A stretch of 59,033 nt of DNA, taken from the NCBI RefSeq assembly GCF_000519325.1, contig NZ_KI912613.1, positions 1,946,090 through 2,005,122 on the forward strand, in the 5' to 3' direction. The notes under the pieces were generated by a model. It searched no databases and was not told where the DNA came from. It was given only the letters and a program-made list of their open reading frames with translations. Made by a program: the position numbers and the translations under genes. Shown piece by piece: positions 51,803 through 59,033 of this stretch. Origin of the DNA: Patulibacter minatonensis DSM 18081. Lineage in GTDB: Bacteria; Actinomycetota; Thermoleophilia; Solirubrobacterales; Solirubrobacteraceae. Position 1 is the first letter of the stretch. Each line of letters begins with the position of its first letter.

Positions 51803-52294
51803 ATGAAGGAGATCGACGGCGAGGCCCTGCAGGGGCGCGTGATCCGCACGCTCGGCAGCCGCGACCGCCAGGCCGTCGCGGCGCTCGTCACCCACGACGT
51901 GCACTACGAGGACGCGTTCGCGTCCGCCCCGCTCCTCGGTCCCGAGCGCGTGGCCGACCACCTGGCGCTGATCTGGGCGGCGTTCCCGGACGCGTCCTTC
52001 GAGGCCACCGGCCCGGTCCTGCACGACGGCGACCGGATCGTCGCGCTGCCGATGCGCCTGGTCGGCAACCACACCGAGGCGCTCCTGGGCGTCCCGGCGA
52101 CGAACCGCTTCGTGCACGTCCACGGGATGCTCGTCCTCGAGCTCGACGCGACCGCCCACAAGGTCCACCGGGCCCGGCTGTTCGCCGACCGCTACGCCGC
52201 GTCGGTCCAGCTCGGCGTGCTGCCGCAGTCCGGCACCGTCGGCGACCGTGCGGTGCGGGCGATCCAGGGGTTCGGGCTGCTCTGGGGGAAGTGA
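51803..52294 (+). CDS. SnoaL-like (NTF2-fold) protein
   Basis: A 163-residue NTF2-like protein: LVTHDVHYEDAFASAPLLGPE at the cavity entrance, LALIWAAFPDASFEATGPVL, HVHGMLVLELDATAHKV. SnoaL-like members include polyketide cyclases and many stand-alone hydrolase-like proteins; the substrate is unknown. It starts at the ATG supported by CATGAT. Confidence 0.8.
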   Translation: MKEIDGEALQGRVIRTLGSRDRQAVAALVTHDVHYEDAFASAPLLGPERVADHLALIWAAFPDASFEATGPVLHDGDRIVALPMRLVGNHTEALLGVPATNRFVHVHGMLVLELDATAHKVHRARLFADRYAASVQLGVLPQSGTVGDRAVRAIQGFGLLWGK

Positions 52295-52399
52295 CCCCGG
52301 GCCGCGCCGACGTCCTGCGGGCCCGCCTCCGGGTGCCGACGCCGTCGGTCCCGCGGCGCGGACCGGACCGGACCGGACCGGGCCCGGCCCGGACCGGCC

Positions 52400-52840
52400 T
52401 CAGGCCTCGACGACCTTCAGCTTCCCCGTCATCCCCGGGTGCACCGAGCAGTCGTACGAGATCGTCCCGGCCTTCTTCGGCGTGAACGAGAACGAGCCGC
52501 CCTCACCGAAGAGCTCGGAGTGGAACGTCGCGCCCTTCAGGGCCCGCACGTCGTGCTGGACGCCCTCGCGGTTCGTCCACACGACCCGCTGACCGACCTT
52601 CACCGTCGCGACCTTCGGCTGGAACTCGATGTCCTTCATCGAGATGTCGACGACGGCCTCCTGCGGCTCGTCCGTCGTCGGGACCGGAGCGTTCGCGGTC
52701 GTCCCGGGCGCCTGCTCCTCGCCGCCGGTCGCCACCGGGTCGTCGTCGTCCCCGCACCCGGCGACGGTCAGCCCGAGGACCCCGATCGCCGCGATTCCGA
52801 GGAACGAGCGGCGGTGGAAGCGGTCCGTCGAAGCGGTCAT
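52400..52840 (-). CDS. Cupredoxin-domain lipoprotein (Tat-exported, plastocyanin/azurin-like)
   Basis: A 146-residue copper protein. The N-terminus has a twin-arginine motif (HRRSFLG), a hydrophobic stretch and a lipobox TVAGC, so it would be exported folded and lipid-anchored. The cupredoxin domain has the type 1 copper ligands: His in GVQHDV, then Cys, His and Met in YDCSVHPGM. It likely carries electrons outside the membrane. TAGGAT lies exactly 6 nt before the ATG. Confidence 0.92.
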   Translation of the reverse strand: MTASTDRFHRRSFLGIAAIGVLGLTVAGCGDDDDPVATGGEEQAPGTTANAPVPTTDEPQEAVVDISMKDIEFQPKVATVKVGQRVVWTNREGVQHDVRALKGATFHSELFGEGGSFSFTPKKAGTISYDCSVHPGMTGKLKVVEA

Positions 52841-52846
52841 GCGGGC

Positions 52847-52852
52847 ATCCTA
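52847..52852 (-). promoter_or_regulatory. Leaderless -10 hexamer of the cupredoxin gene
   Basis: TAGGAT (minus strand) is exactly 6 nt upstream of the ATG at 52840, identical to the TetR gene's hexamer. Confidence 0.6.
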
Positions 52853-52871
52853 GCCGCGGCGTACGCGGTTC

Positions 52872-53717
52872 TCAGGTCGGTGGTGGCGCACGAGCGACGA
52901 CCCGCAGCGACAGCGGCGGGTGGTCGGACAGCAGCCCCCCGTCGGCGAGCGTGCGGTCGGGGAACGACGCCGCGCCCACGGCCTGCGCGCCCCGCGCGGT
53001 GAGGTGGTCGACGTCCCGCGACGCCAGGCGCGACCAGCCCGCCGGGAGCGCGCCGTCGAGCTCGCCGGGCCGCAGGTTGAAGTCGCCCCCGAGCAGCACG
53101 GGTCGGCCGTCGTCGGGGCCCGTCCACCGGGCGAGGGCGTCGAACGCGACAGGGGCGTCCGCCGGGACGCCAGGCCCGTCCGGTCCGTCGTGGGTCGCGG
53201 CCGACGGCCCCTGGGCGTGCAGGTTCCCGACCCAGCAACCGGCGAACGCCCCGGACGACCCCGGGTCGGGGGACGTCGGATCCGCCGGTCGTCCGTCGAG
53301 CACCGACGGTCCGCCCGCGTGCCCGGACGCCGGCACCGCCAGCCGCACCGCGTGCACGATGCGCCGCTCGGGCCACGCCCGCAGGCGCCGCGCGGCGTGG
53401 GCGTCGATCCGCAGGCCGCCCCGGACGAGGATCGCGTCGGCGCCCCCGCCGTTCGCCTTCAGCAGGTCCGGTCGGCGGGACGCCACGGCACGTCGGGCCG
53501 GCAGGAGGGCGTTCCGCGACGTCCGGACGGCCCGATGGTCGGCACCCGCCGCCCGCGCGAGGAGCGGCGGCCACCACGGCGGGACCTCCTGCAGCAGCGC
53601 GACGTCCCACGGCCACGCGGCCAGCGTCGTGGCGAACTCGTGCAGCAGCGGTCGGCCGGCGGACGGCACCGCGCGGCCGTGGAAGAGGTTCCAGGTGAGG
53701 ACGCGCACGTCGGGCAT
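52872..53717 (-). CDS. Endonuclease/exonuclease/phosphatase (EEP) family protein
   Basis: A 281-residue protein of the EEP fold: RVLTWNLFHGR at the start, VALLQEVPPWW (metal Glu), GNLHAQGP, LLGGDFNLRPGEL (catalytic DxN) and LLSDHPPLSL at the C-terminus (SDH). The substrate could be nucleic acid or a phosphoester. The ATG at 53717 was chosen because homology begins there; the frame stays open upstream through an 8-bp repeat. Confidence 0.85.
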   Translation of the reverse strand: MPDVRVLTWNLFHGRAVPSAGRPLLHEFATTLAAWPWDVALLQEVPPWWPPLLARAAGADHRAVRTSRNALLPARRAVASRRPDLLKANGGGADAILVRGGLRIDAHAARRLRAWPERRIVHAVRLAVPASGHAGGPSVLDGRPADPTSPDPGSSGAFAGCWVGNLHAQGPSAATHDGPDGPGVPADAPVAFDALARWTGPDDGRPVLLGGDFNLRPGELDGALPAGWSRLASRDVDHLTARGAQAVGAASFPDRTLADGGLLSDHPPLSLRVVARAPPPT

Positions 53718-53723
53718 CCTCGC

Positions 53724-53787
53724 GGACGCCGGGACGCCGGGACGCCGGGACGCCGGGACGCCGGGACGCCGGGACGCCGGGACGCCG
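53724..53787. repeat. 8-bp tandem repeat, eight copies, upstream of the EEP gene
   Basis: GGACGCCG is repeated eight times with an exact 8-bp period, 7 bp before the EEP start (minus strand) and 81 bp before the argF start (plus strand). A period not divisible by 3 means copy-number change would shift any frame crossing it and would change promoter spacing. Confidence 0.85.
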
Positions 53788-53855
53788 CCGGGCCCGAACC
53801 CCGGAACGGCCGTTGCAGCCCGCCGCCCGCGACTCCTGTGGCCGCCGGGATCATC

Positions 53856-53861
53856 TAGCCT
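53856..53861 (+). promoter_or_regulatory. Leaderless -10 hexamer of argF
   Basis: TAGCCT is exactly 6 nt upstream of the GTG at 53868. Confidence 0.6.
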
Positions 53862-53867
53862 CGGCGG

Positions 53868-54815
53868 GTGACCACCACGCGCCACCTGCTGACCGGGACC
53901 GAGCTCTCCCGCGACGACCTGCTGGCGGTCCTGCGACGCGCCCACGAGCTGAAGGCCGCGGGGGTCGGGCCGGGCGCGACCGCGCCGAGCCACCCGGCGA
54001 GCCTCGCCGGCCTCTCCGTCGGCCTGATCTTCCAGAAGCCGTCGACGCGCACGCGGATCTCGATGGAGGTCGGGGTCCACGAGCTCGGCGCCCATCCGCT
54101 CCTGCTGCGGCCCGACGAGATGCAGCTCTCGCGCGGCGAGTCCGTCAAGGACACCGCCCGGATCCTGTCCCGGCACGTCCACGCCGTCGGCATCCGCACG
54201 AACAAGGACAGCCTGCTCGAGGAGCTCGCCGCCGAGGGAACGATCCCCGTCGTCAACCTCCTGACCGACGGCCACCACCCCTGCCAGGTCGTCGCCGACC
54301 TCCTGACGCTGCAGGAGGCCTTCCCCGAGCGGCTCTCCGACGACGGCGGGCTCGACGACCTCCACCTCGCGTACGTCGGCGACGGCAACAACGTCGCCCG
54401 CTCGATCGCGCTGGTCGGCGCGATCGCGGGGCTGCGGGTCACGGTCGTGGCGCCCGACGGGTACCAGCTCGACCCGGCCGAGACGACGGCGACGCTGAGC
54501 GACGACCCGCGGACCGGCGTCGCCGGTGCCGACTGCCTCTACGCCGACGTGTGGGTCTCGATGGGCGACACCGACAGCGACGAGCGCCGCGCGGCGCTGC
54601 GGGCCTACGGGCTCGACGACGCGCTGCTCGACGCCGCCGCACCGGGCGCGATCGCGCTGCACTGCCTGCCCGCGCACCCGGGCGAGGAGATCTCCGCGGA
54701 GGTCCTCTACGGCGACCGCCAGCGGATCTGGGACCAGGCCGAGAACCGCCGGCACGCCCAGAAGGCCCTGCTCGAGTGGGTGCTCCGGGCCGGGCCGTTC
54801 TCCGACGCCGCCTGA
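53868..54815 (+). CDS. argF: Ornithine carbamoyltransferase
   Basis: A 315-residue enzyme forming citrulline from ornithine and carbamoyl phosphate. The carbamoyl-phosphate site KPSTRTR lies at 57-63, then HPCQ near 137, DGNNVARS, and the ornithine-binding cysteine loop HCLPAHPGEEI. An unusual Gly/Ala/Pro insert (GVGPGATAPSHPAS) lies before the STRTR motif. No other arginine genes are adjacent, so it is a stand-alone gene. Confidence 0.94.
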   Translation: MTTTRHLLTGTELSRDDLLAVLRRAHELKAAGVGPGATAPSHPASLAGLSVGLIFQKPSTRTRISMEVGVHELGAHPLLLRPDEMQLSRGESVKDTARILSRHVHAVGIRTNKDSLLEELAAEGTIPVVNLLTDGHHPCQVVADLLTLQEAFPERLSDDGGLDDLHLAYVGDGNNVARSIALVGAIAGLRVTVVAPDGYQLDPAETTATLSDDPRTGVAGADCLYADVWVSMGDTDSDERRAALRAYGLDDALLDAAAPGAIALHCLPAHPGEEISAEVLYGDRQRIWDQAENRRHAQKALLEWVLRAGPFSDAA

Positions 54816-54865
54816 GACGTGGGATAGGCTCGCCCCATTCTCTGGATCACGGACGTGGTGACGCG

Positions 54866-55408
54866 ATGAACGACGGCCCCCCGAAGGACCCCACGGCCGG
54901 CGGCTCCACGTCCGGGCCGGGCGACGTCGACCCGGACGTCCGCGACGACCCCTTCCTCGCCCAGCTCGCGAACCTCCGCCGGTCCCTCGCCCAGAGCGTC
55001 ATCGAGACGGGCGAGCGCGTGCAGGAGACGATCGAGGACGCCGTCCGTCGCGGGCGCATGACCCGCCGCGACGCCCACGAGCTCGCCGCGGCGATCGTCG
55101 CCGCCAGCAAGCGGCAGAGCGACGAGATCCGTCAGGAGCTCGAGGCCCTGCTCGAACGCGGCCGCCGTCTCGGGCGCCGGGTCGACGAGGACATCGCCGT
55201 CACCGAGCCCGTCGTGATCCCGATCGAGCGCGGGACCGACGCGCCGCGCACGCTCCCGATCGAGCGCTACGACGAGCTGACCGCCGTCCTCGTCCGCAAG
55301 AGCCTGAAGGACCTGTCGCCCGACCAGCTCCGCGAGGTCCGGGAGCACGAGGCGTCGCACGCGAAGCGCAAGACGGTGCTCGACGCCGTCGACCGGCTGC
55401 TGAAGTAG
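54866..55408 (+). CDS. Helical (phasin-like) hypothetical protein
   Basis: A 180-residue soluble protein, mostly helical with heptad-like spacing: LAQLANLRRSLAQSVIETGE, EDAVRRGRMTRRDAHELAAA, DEIRQELEALLERGRRLGR, and a C-terminal LVRKSLKDLSPDQLREVREH. The layout resembles phasin-like or polymer-surface proteins, but no family is certain. TAGGCT (about 54825-54830) suggests a transcript start near 54837 with a roughly 29-nt leader. Confidence 0.7.
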   Translation: MNDGPPKDPTAGGSTSGPGDVDPDVRDDPFLAQLANLRRSLAQSVIETGERVQETIEDAVRRGRMTRRDAHELAAAIVAASKRQSDEIRQELEALLERGRRLGRRVDEDIAVTEPVVIPIERGTDAPRTLPIERYDELTAVLVRKSLKDLSPDQLREVREHEASHAKRKTVLDAVDRLLK

Positions 55409-55591
55409 CGCCGGTCGTCCGCGTCGCCGCGGGCCTCGGGAGGACGACGTCCGTCGCCCCCGGCCGATGACTCCTGGCCCGCAACGCGGTCCGTGCTCGT
55501 ACCGGGGCGCCGAGCGCCGGGTCCACGCGCGCGCCGCCGTGGAACCGGACCGTCGAGGCGCCCGACGAACGCGCCAGAGAGGAACGTCCCG

Positions 55592-56275
55592 ATGAGCACG
55601 CCGAAGCCGGACATCGTCACCCCCGAGGAGTGGGCCGCCGCCCGCTCGGAGCTCCTGGTCGAGGAGAAGGCCCACACCCGCGCGGGCGACGCCCTCGCCG
55701 CGAAGCGCCGGCGGATGCCGATGACGCCGGTCGATCCCGGATACCGCTTCGAGGGCCCCGAGGGGCGGGTCGGTCTGCTGGACCTCTTCCGCGGCCGGCG
55801 CCAGCTCGTCGTCTACCGGTTCTTCATGGACCCCGGCCAGGAGATGGGCGACTACCCCGAGCGCGGCTGCCCCGGGTGCTCCATGTACGCCGACCAGCTC
55901 GGCAACACGGTCCACCTGCAGGCGCGCGACGCGCGGTTCGTCGCGGTCTCGCGCGGCCCGCAGGAGGTCCTCCACGCCTACCGCGAGAAGATGGGCTGGC
56001 GCTTCCCCTGGTACACGCTGCTCGACGACTTCGACGCGCACCACGACGTCGGCGAGTGGCACGGGACCAACGTCTTCCTCCGCGACGGCGACGACGTCTA
56101 CCGCCCGTACTTCGTCGACGCCCGCGGCGACGAGAAGTTCGGGTCCGTGTGGAGCTTCCTCGACCACGCGCCGGACGGGCGCCAGGAGGAGTGGGAGGAC
56201 TCGCCCGACGGCTGGCCCCAGACGCCGGCGTACTCGTGGTGGGGGTACGCCGACCAGTACGAGGACATCGCCTGA
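55592..56275 (+). CDS. DUF899 thioredoxin-like protein
   Basis: A 227-residue protein of the DUF899 family: an N-terminal VTPEEWAAARSELLVEEKAH, RMPMTPVDPGYRFEGPEG, YRFFMDPGQEMGDYPERGCP with a GCPGCSMY cysteine pair, and the C-terminal WPQTPAYSWWGYADQYED. DUF899 has a thioredoxin-like fold; its reaction is unclear. A GAGAGGA ribosome site sits 8 nt before the ATG. A strong hairpin follows. Confidence 0.88.
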   Translation: MSTPKPDIVTPEEWAAARSELLVEEKAHTRAGDALAAKRRRMPMTPVDPGYRFEGPEGRVGLLDLFRGRRQLVVYRFFMDPGQEMGDYPERGCPGCSMYADQLGNTVHLQARDARFVAVSRGPQEVLHAYREKMGWRFPWYTLLDDFDAHHDVGEWHGTNVFLRDGDDVYRPYFVDARGDEKFGSVWSFLDHAPDGRQEEWEDSPDGWPQTPAYSWWGYADQYEDIA

Positions 56276-56304
56276 CCCGCCGCGCCCGGAGCACCGGGCC
56301 TCGC

Positions 56305-56336
56305 GGGGCTCCGGACACCACGGTGTCCGGAGCCCC
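56305..56336 (+). terminator. 15-bp perfect hairpin after DUF899 gene
   Basis: GGGGCTCCGGACACC-AC-GGTGTCCGGAGCCCC, 30 bp after the stop. It is a very stable stem with no T-tract, typical of terminators in high-GC genomes. Confidence 0.65.
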
Positions 56337-56712
56337 ACGCCCGCGAGTCCCTCAACACGCGGGGGCGGCCGGTTCCCTCGTCGCCGCCCGGCCCTCACAC
56401 CGGGGGTGGCGACGTGTCGTGATCGCGGAGAAGCGCGGGTCGCCCGTCGGCACCGTGCCCAGCGACCCCGTCACACCGCCCGACCTTCCGGTCGTGCGGC
56501 CTCATGGCGACGGGGGAGCACCGGGCTCATGCTCCGGGGCGGTCTCAGGGGAAGAGTTCGGTTACCCGAACTTCTCCGACCACGGGAGGAACATAGCGCA
56601 CGATCGCGCCGAATGCCAACGAGGTCGGTCGGGATTGGTTCGGGTCGCCTTCGTCGGTCCGGTGAACGCCCCGCGGAAGGCCGGTCGCGGCGGTTCGTGC
56701 GACTCTTCTCCG
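56337..56712 (+). other. 376-bp intergenic region with an inverted repeat; no gene seen
   Basis: Between the DUF899 terminator and the methyltransferase gene. AGTTCGG-N4-CCGAACT at 56555-56572 is a 7-bp inverted repeat in a locally less GC-rich stretch and could be an operator. No convincing frame is present. Confidence 0.5.
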
Positions 56713-58275
56713 ATGGCCGAAGACCCCGCGCAGAACGACCCCGCGATCGCGGCGGACCCCTCGGCCGACGCCCCGGCGGCCACCGCCGGCGCCGCGTCGC
56801 CCGAGACCGGCACGGTCGCCGACACGGCCACGTCGCCCGTCCCCGCGGAGGACGGCCCGCCGGCCGATCCGCGGGAGCAGCCGCAGAACGCCGCGCCCGC
56901 CAAGCGGCAGCGCCCGCCGCGCCCGCACCGCGGCGAGCAGGTGGAGCTCCGCGTCGAGACCCTCGCGCACGGCGGCAACGGCATCGCCCGCACCGAGGGC
57001 GGCTGGGTCGTCTTCGTCCGCGGCGGCATCCCCGGCGACCTCGTCCGCGGCACGATCACGAAGCGCAAGAAGGACTACGGCGAGTGCGTGATCGACGAGG
57101 TCCTCGAGCCCTCGCCGGAGCGCATCGCCGCCGTCGCCCCGCACCCGGGCGCGCCGTGGCAGGTCCTGCCGTACGAGCGGCAGCTCGAGATCAAGGCCGG
57201 CCAGGTCGAGGACGCCATGCGCCGGTTGGGCGGGCACACCGACGTCGAGATCGAGCCGATCGTCCCCGCCGAGGACCAGTGGCGCTACCGCAACAAGCTC
57301 GAGTACTCGTTCGGCGAGGACGGCGACGGCACGCTGAAGCTGGGCTTCCACGCGGCCGGCTCCTGGCAGGACATCGTCCACATCGAGGACTGCCTGCTGG
57401 CCACCGAGGTCGGCAACGAGGTCCGCAACCTCGTCTACGCCTGGTGCGTCGAGGAGGGCCTGAACGCCTACGACCGCAAGCTCCACCAGGGGCTCCTGCG
57501 CAACCTCGTCGTCCGCGAGGGCTTCCGCACGGACGAGATCCAGGTCCGGATCGTCACCTCCGTCGGCGAGTTCGACGTCCACGGGCTCGCCGCGCACCTC
57601 GAGGAGCACCTCAGCCGCCCGGTGACCGGCGTGCTGTGGACCCAGATGAGCCAGGTCGGCGAGACGACCTACGGCGGCGAGACCGAGCTGATCGCCGGCG
57701 GCGCGTACCTCCACGAGGAGATCTCGGGCCTGCGCCTGCGGATCTCCCCCGAGGGCTTCTTCCAGACGAACACCGTGATGGCCGAGCGGCTCTACGGCCT
57801 CGCCGCCGAGTTCGCGGGCCTCGAGGGCTGGGAGCGCCTGTTCGACCTCTACTGCGGCTCCGGGTCGCTCGGCCTGACGATGGCGTCGCGCGCCGGCGAG
57901 GTGATCGGGGTCGAGATCGTCGAGGAGTCGATCGCGGACGCCGCGACCAACGCGCACCTCAACGACATCCGCAACGCGAAGTTCCTGGCCTCCGACGCCC
58001 GCACCGGCCTGCCGGACGCGATCGAGCTCGCCGGCCGCCCGGACGTCCTGATCGTCGACCCGCCGCGCGCCGGCCTCGGTCCGCGCGTCTGCAAGCGGAT
58101 CGTCGAGGCCCAGCCCAAGCGGATCGTCTACGTCTCCTGCAACCCGACGACGCTCGCGCCCGACGCGCAGCGGATCGTCGAGGGCGGCTACGTCCTGCGG
58201 AAGGTCCGACCGGTCGACATGTTCCCGCAGACGCCCCACGTGGAGTGCGTCGCGGTGCTCGACCGCGTCGCCTGA
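56713..58275 (+). CDS. TrmA/RlmD-type 23S rRNA or tRNA (uracil-5-)-methyltransferase
   Basis: A 520-residue SAM-dependent enzyme. An Ala/Pro/Asp-rich tail (1-70) precedes a TRAM domain (VELRVETLAHGGNGIARTEG). The core has WRYRNKLEYSFGEDG, GFFQTNTVMAERLY, the SAM motif LFDLYCGSGSLGL, LIVDPPRAGLGP and the catalytic cysteine in YVSCNPTTLAPD. The region where RlmD has its [4Fe-4S] cysteines reads PHPGAPWQVLPYERQLEIKAG and has no Cys, so no cluster is expected. The target base is not certain. Confidence 0.88.
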   Translation: MAEDPAQNDPAIAADPSADAPAATAGAASPETGTVADTATSPVPAEDGPPADPREQPQNAAPAKRQRPPRPHRGEQVELRVETLAHGGNGIARTEGGWVVFVRGGIPGDLVRGTITKRKKDYGECVIDEVLEPSPERIAAVAPHPGAPWQVLPYERQLEIKAGQVEDAMRRLGGHTDVEIEPIVPAEDQWRYRNKLEYSFGEDGDGTLKLGFHAAGSWQDIVHIEDCLLATEVGNEVRNLVYAWCVEEGLNAYDRKLHQGLLRNLVVREGFRTDEIQVRIVTSVGEFDVHGLAAHLEEHLSRPVTGVLWTQMSQVGETTYGGETELIAGGAYLHEEISGLRLRISPEGFFQTNTVMAERLYGLAAEFAGLEGWERLFDLYCGSGSLGLTMASRAGEVIGVEIVEESIADAATNAHLNDIRNAKFLASDARTGLPDAIELAGRPDVLIVDPPRAGLGPRVCKRIVEAQPKRIVYVSCNPTTLAPDAQRIVEGGYVLRKVRPVDMFPQTPHVECVAVLDRVA

Positions 58276-58284
58276 GGGGAGACC

Positions 58285-58377
58285 GTGCGGGCCCCGCCCG
58301 GTGCGTCTCGGGTTCGGGCCGCACCGGACTGCGGCGGGGCACCGGGCACCCGCGGGGCGTGCGGGCCCCGCCCGGTG
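58285..58377 (+). repeat. Pair of 19-bp direct repeats in the convergent 3' region
   Basis: GTGCGGGCCCCGCCCGGTG occurs at 58285-58303 and 58359-58377. The region also has GC-rich inverted segments and may terminate transcription of the convergent methyltransferase and MarR genes. Confidence 0.5.
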
Positions 58378-58383
58378 GTCGCA

Positions 58384-58875
58384 CTATTTCGGCTGTTCGG
58401 TCTCCAGCGCGGTGGCGTCGGCGCCGCTCGCGCTCGCGAGCGTCTGGTTGAAGCGGTCGATCAGCTCGGCGAGCTGGGCGATGTCGTCCTCGTCCCAGTC
58501 CTCCAGGCGCCCCTTCAGGAACGTGATGCGCGCCTGGCGGACGTGCTCGCGCTCCTGGCGGCCGGCGTCGGTGATCGACACGATCGTCGCCCGGCGGTCC
58601 TCGGTGCTGCGGGTGCGCTCGACGAAGCCGCGGCGCTCGAGCGGGGCGATCTGCCGCGTCACCGTCGAGGCGTCGAGGTCGAAGGCGAGCGCGAGCTGGC
58701 TCATCGTCTGCTCGCCGCGGGACTCCAGCAGCGCCAGCAGCAGGTAGCCCGAGCGGTCCAGCGGTGACCGGGCGACGTCGAGCGACGCGACCCGCACGCG
58801 CTCCGATCGTCGCGCCAGGATCGCGAGCTCCAGCTGGAGATGGTCGATCGGGTCGTGCGCGCGCTTCCGGGCCAT
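58384..58875 (-). CDS. MarR-family transcriptional regulator
   Basis: A 163-residue protein: LDRSGYLLLALLESRGEQTM, MSQLALAFDLDASTVTRQIA (recognition helix), LERRGFVERTRSTEDRRATI (wing), and a C-terminal dimerisation helix region. A TTGCA-ggg-TGCAA palindrome lies 22 bp before the ATG and probably mediates autoregulation. No target gene is adjacent apart from what may lie beyond the window edge. Confidence 0.92.
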   Translation of the reverse strand: MARKRAHDPIDHLQLELAILARRSERVRVASLDVARSPLDRSGYLLLALLESRGEQTMSQLALAFDLDASTVTRQIAPLERRGFVERTRSTEDRRATIVSITDAGRQEREHVRQARITFLKGRLEDWDEDDIAQLAELIDRFNQTLASASGADATALETEQPK

Positions 58876-58896
58876 CGGTCGCGAAGCGTAGCGGAG

Positions 58897-58909
58897 TTGC
58901 AGGGTGCAA
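58897..58909. promoter_or_regulatory. TTGCA-N3-TGCAA palindrome, candidate MarR autoregulatory site
   Basis: Perfect 5-bp arms with a 3-bp spacer in the promoter region of the MarR gene. Confidence 0.5.
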
Positions 58910-59033
58910 GGACAGCGAACCGAGCGGCAGCGCGCCACGACCGGGGGCCGGCGTGTACGGCGCACCCCGGGACTCACGGGGCGCGGCACGCCACGCCCGT
59001 ACGGCGGCCGGGGCGGGCGGGGCCGGGGCGGGC
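58910..59033. other. Window end, no gene seen
   Basis: 124 bp of GC-rich sequence upstream of the MarR gene without a supported reading frame. Confidence 0.4.

Overview
The window is about 59 kb of very GC-rich DNA, with strong G/C bias at third codon positions and densely packed genes on both strands. It reads as an actinobacterial chromosome. Gene content and protein style (DUF6882, DUF202, SpoIIE-type phosphatase, thiO/thiS with a TPP riboswitch, MoxR-DUF58-VWA cluster, paired acyl-CoA dehydrogenases, lipoate genes, TRIC channel) fit the Thermoleophilia/Solirubrobacterales, perhaps a Patulibacter-like organism. That placement is inference from style, not a database match. No rRNA, tRNA, CRISPR array, phage or insertion sequence is visible.

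Layout. 1-1483: 3'-truncated secreted metzincin-like protease. 1670-3383: purK-purE. 3419-14027: mostly minus strand, with DUF202, a VWA/DUF58/MoxR operon, an unusual TetR-GAF-PP2C fusion divergent from a DUF2294 gene, a two-component system, and a second VWA gene coupled to an HtrA protease. 14231-21531: metallo-hydrolase, secreted proteins, a DszC/SfnB-like flavin monooxygenase, an enoyl-CoA hydratase, a CYTH-like secreted protein, a frameshifted secreted protein and DUF6882. 21625-23971: acyl-CoA dehydrogenase pair behind a palindromic operator. 24174-24484: 61-bp tandem repeat array. 24532-28084: MarR-DHA2 efflux operon, then a TetR gene divergent from a membrane protein. 28115-29911: MprF-like protein. 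30171-30890: broken gene.

30893-40537 is a lipoate/2-oxo-acid-dehydrogenase neighbourhood: thioesterase, lipA, lipB, polysaccharide deacetylase, an E2-like protein without a lipoyl domain, a lipoylated E2, a phosphoesterase, a DsbA-like protein and lpd (E3). No E1 gene is present. 40665-50949 holds thiamine genes: thiE, then TPP riboswitch-thiO-thiS, with thiG displaced about 5.8 kb downstream by five unrelated genes. 50965-58875: TRIC channel, SnoaL-like protein, cupredoxin lipoprotein, EEP nuclease-like protein, ornithine carbamoyltransferase, a helical protein, DUF899, a TrmA/RlmD-type methyltransferase and a MarR regulator.

Two window-wide themes stand out. First, at least twelve genes have a TAnnnT or CATGAT hexamer exactly 6 nt before the start codon, which indicates leaderless transcription. 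Second, intergenic DNA carries several tandem or palindromic repeats with 8, 18/19 and 61 bp periods, including one palindromic motif present at two loci about 17 kb apart.
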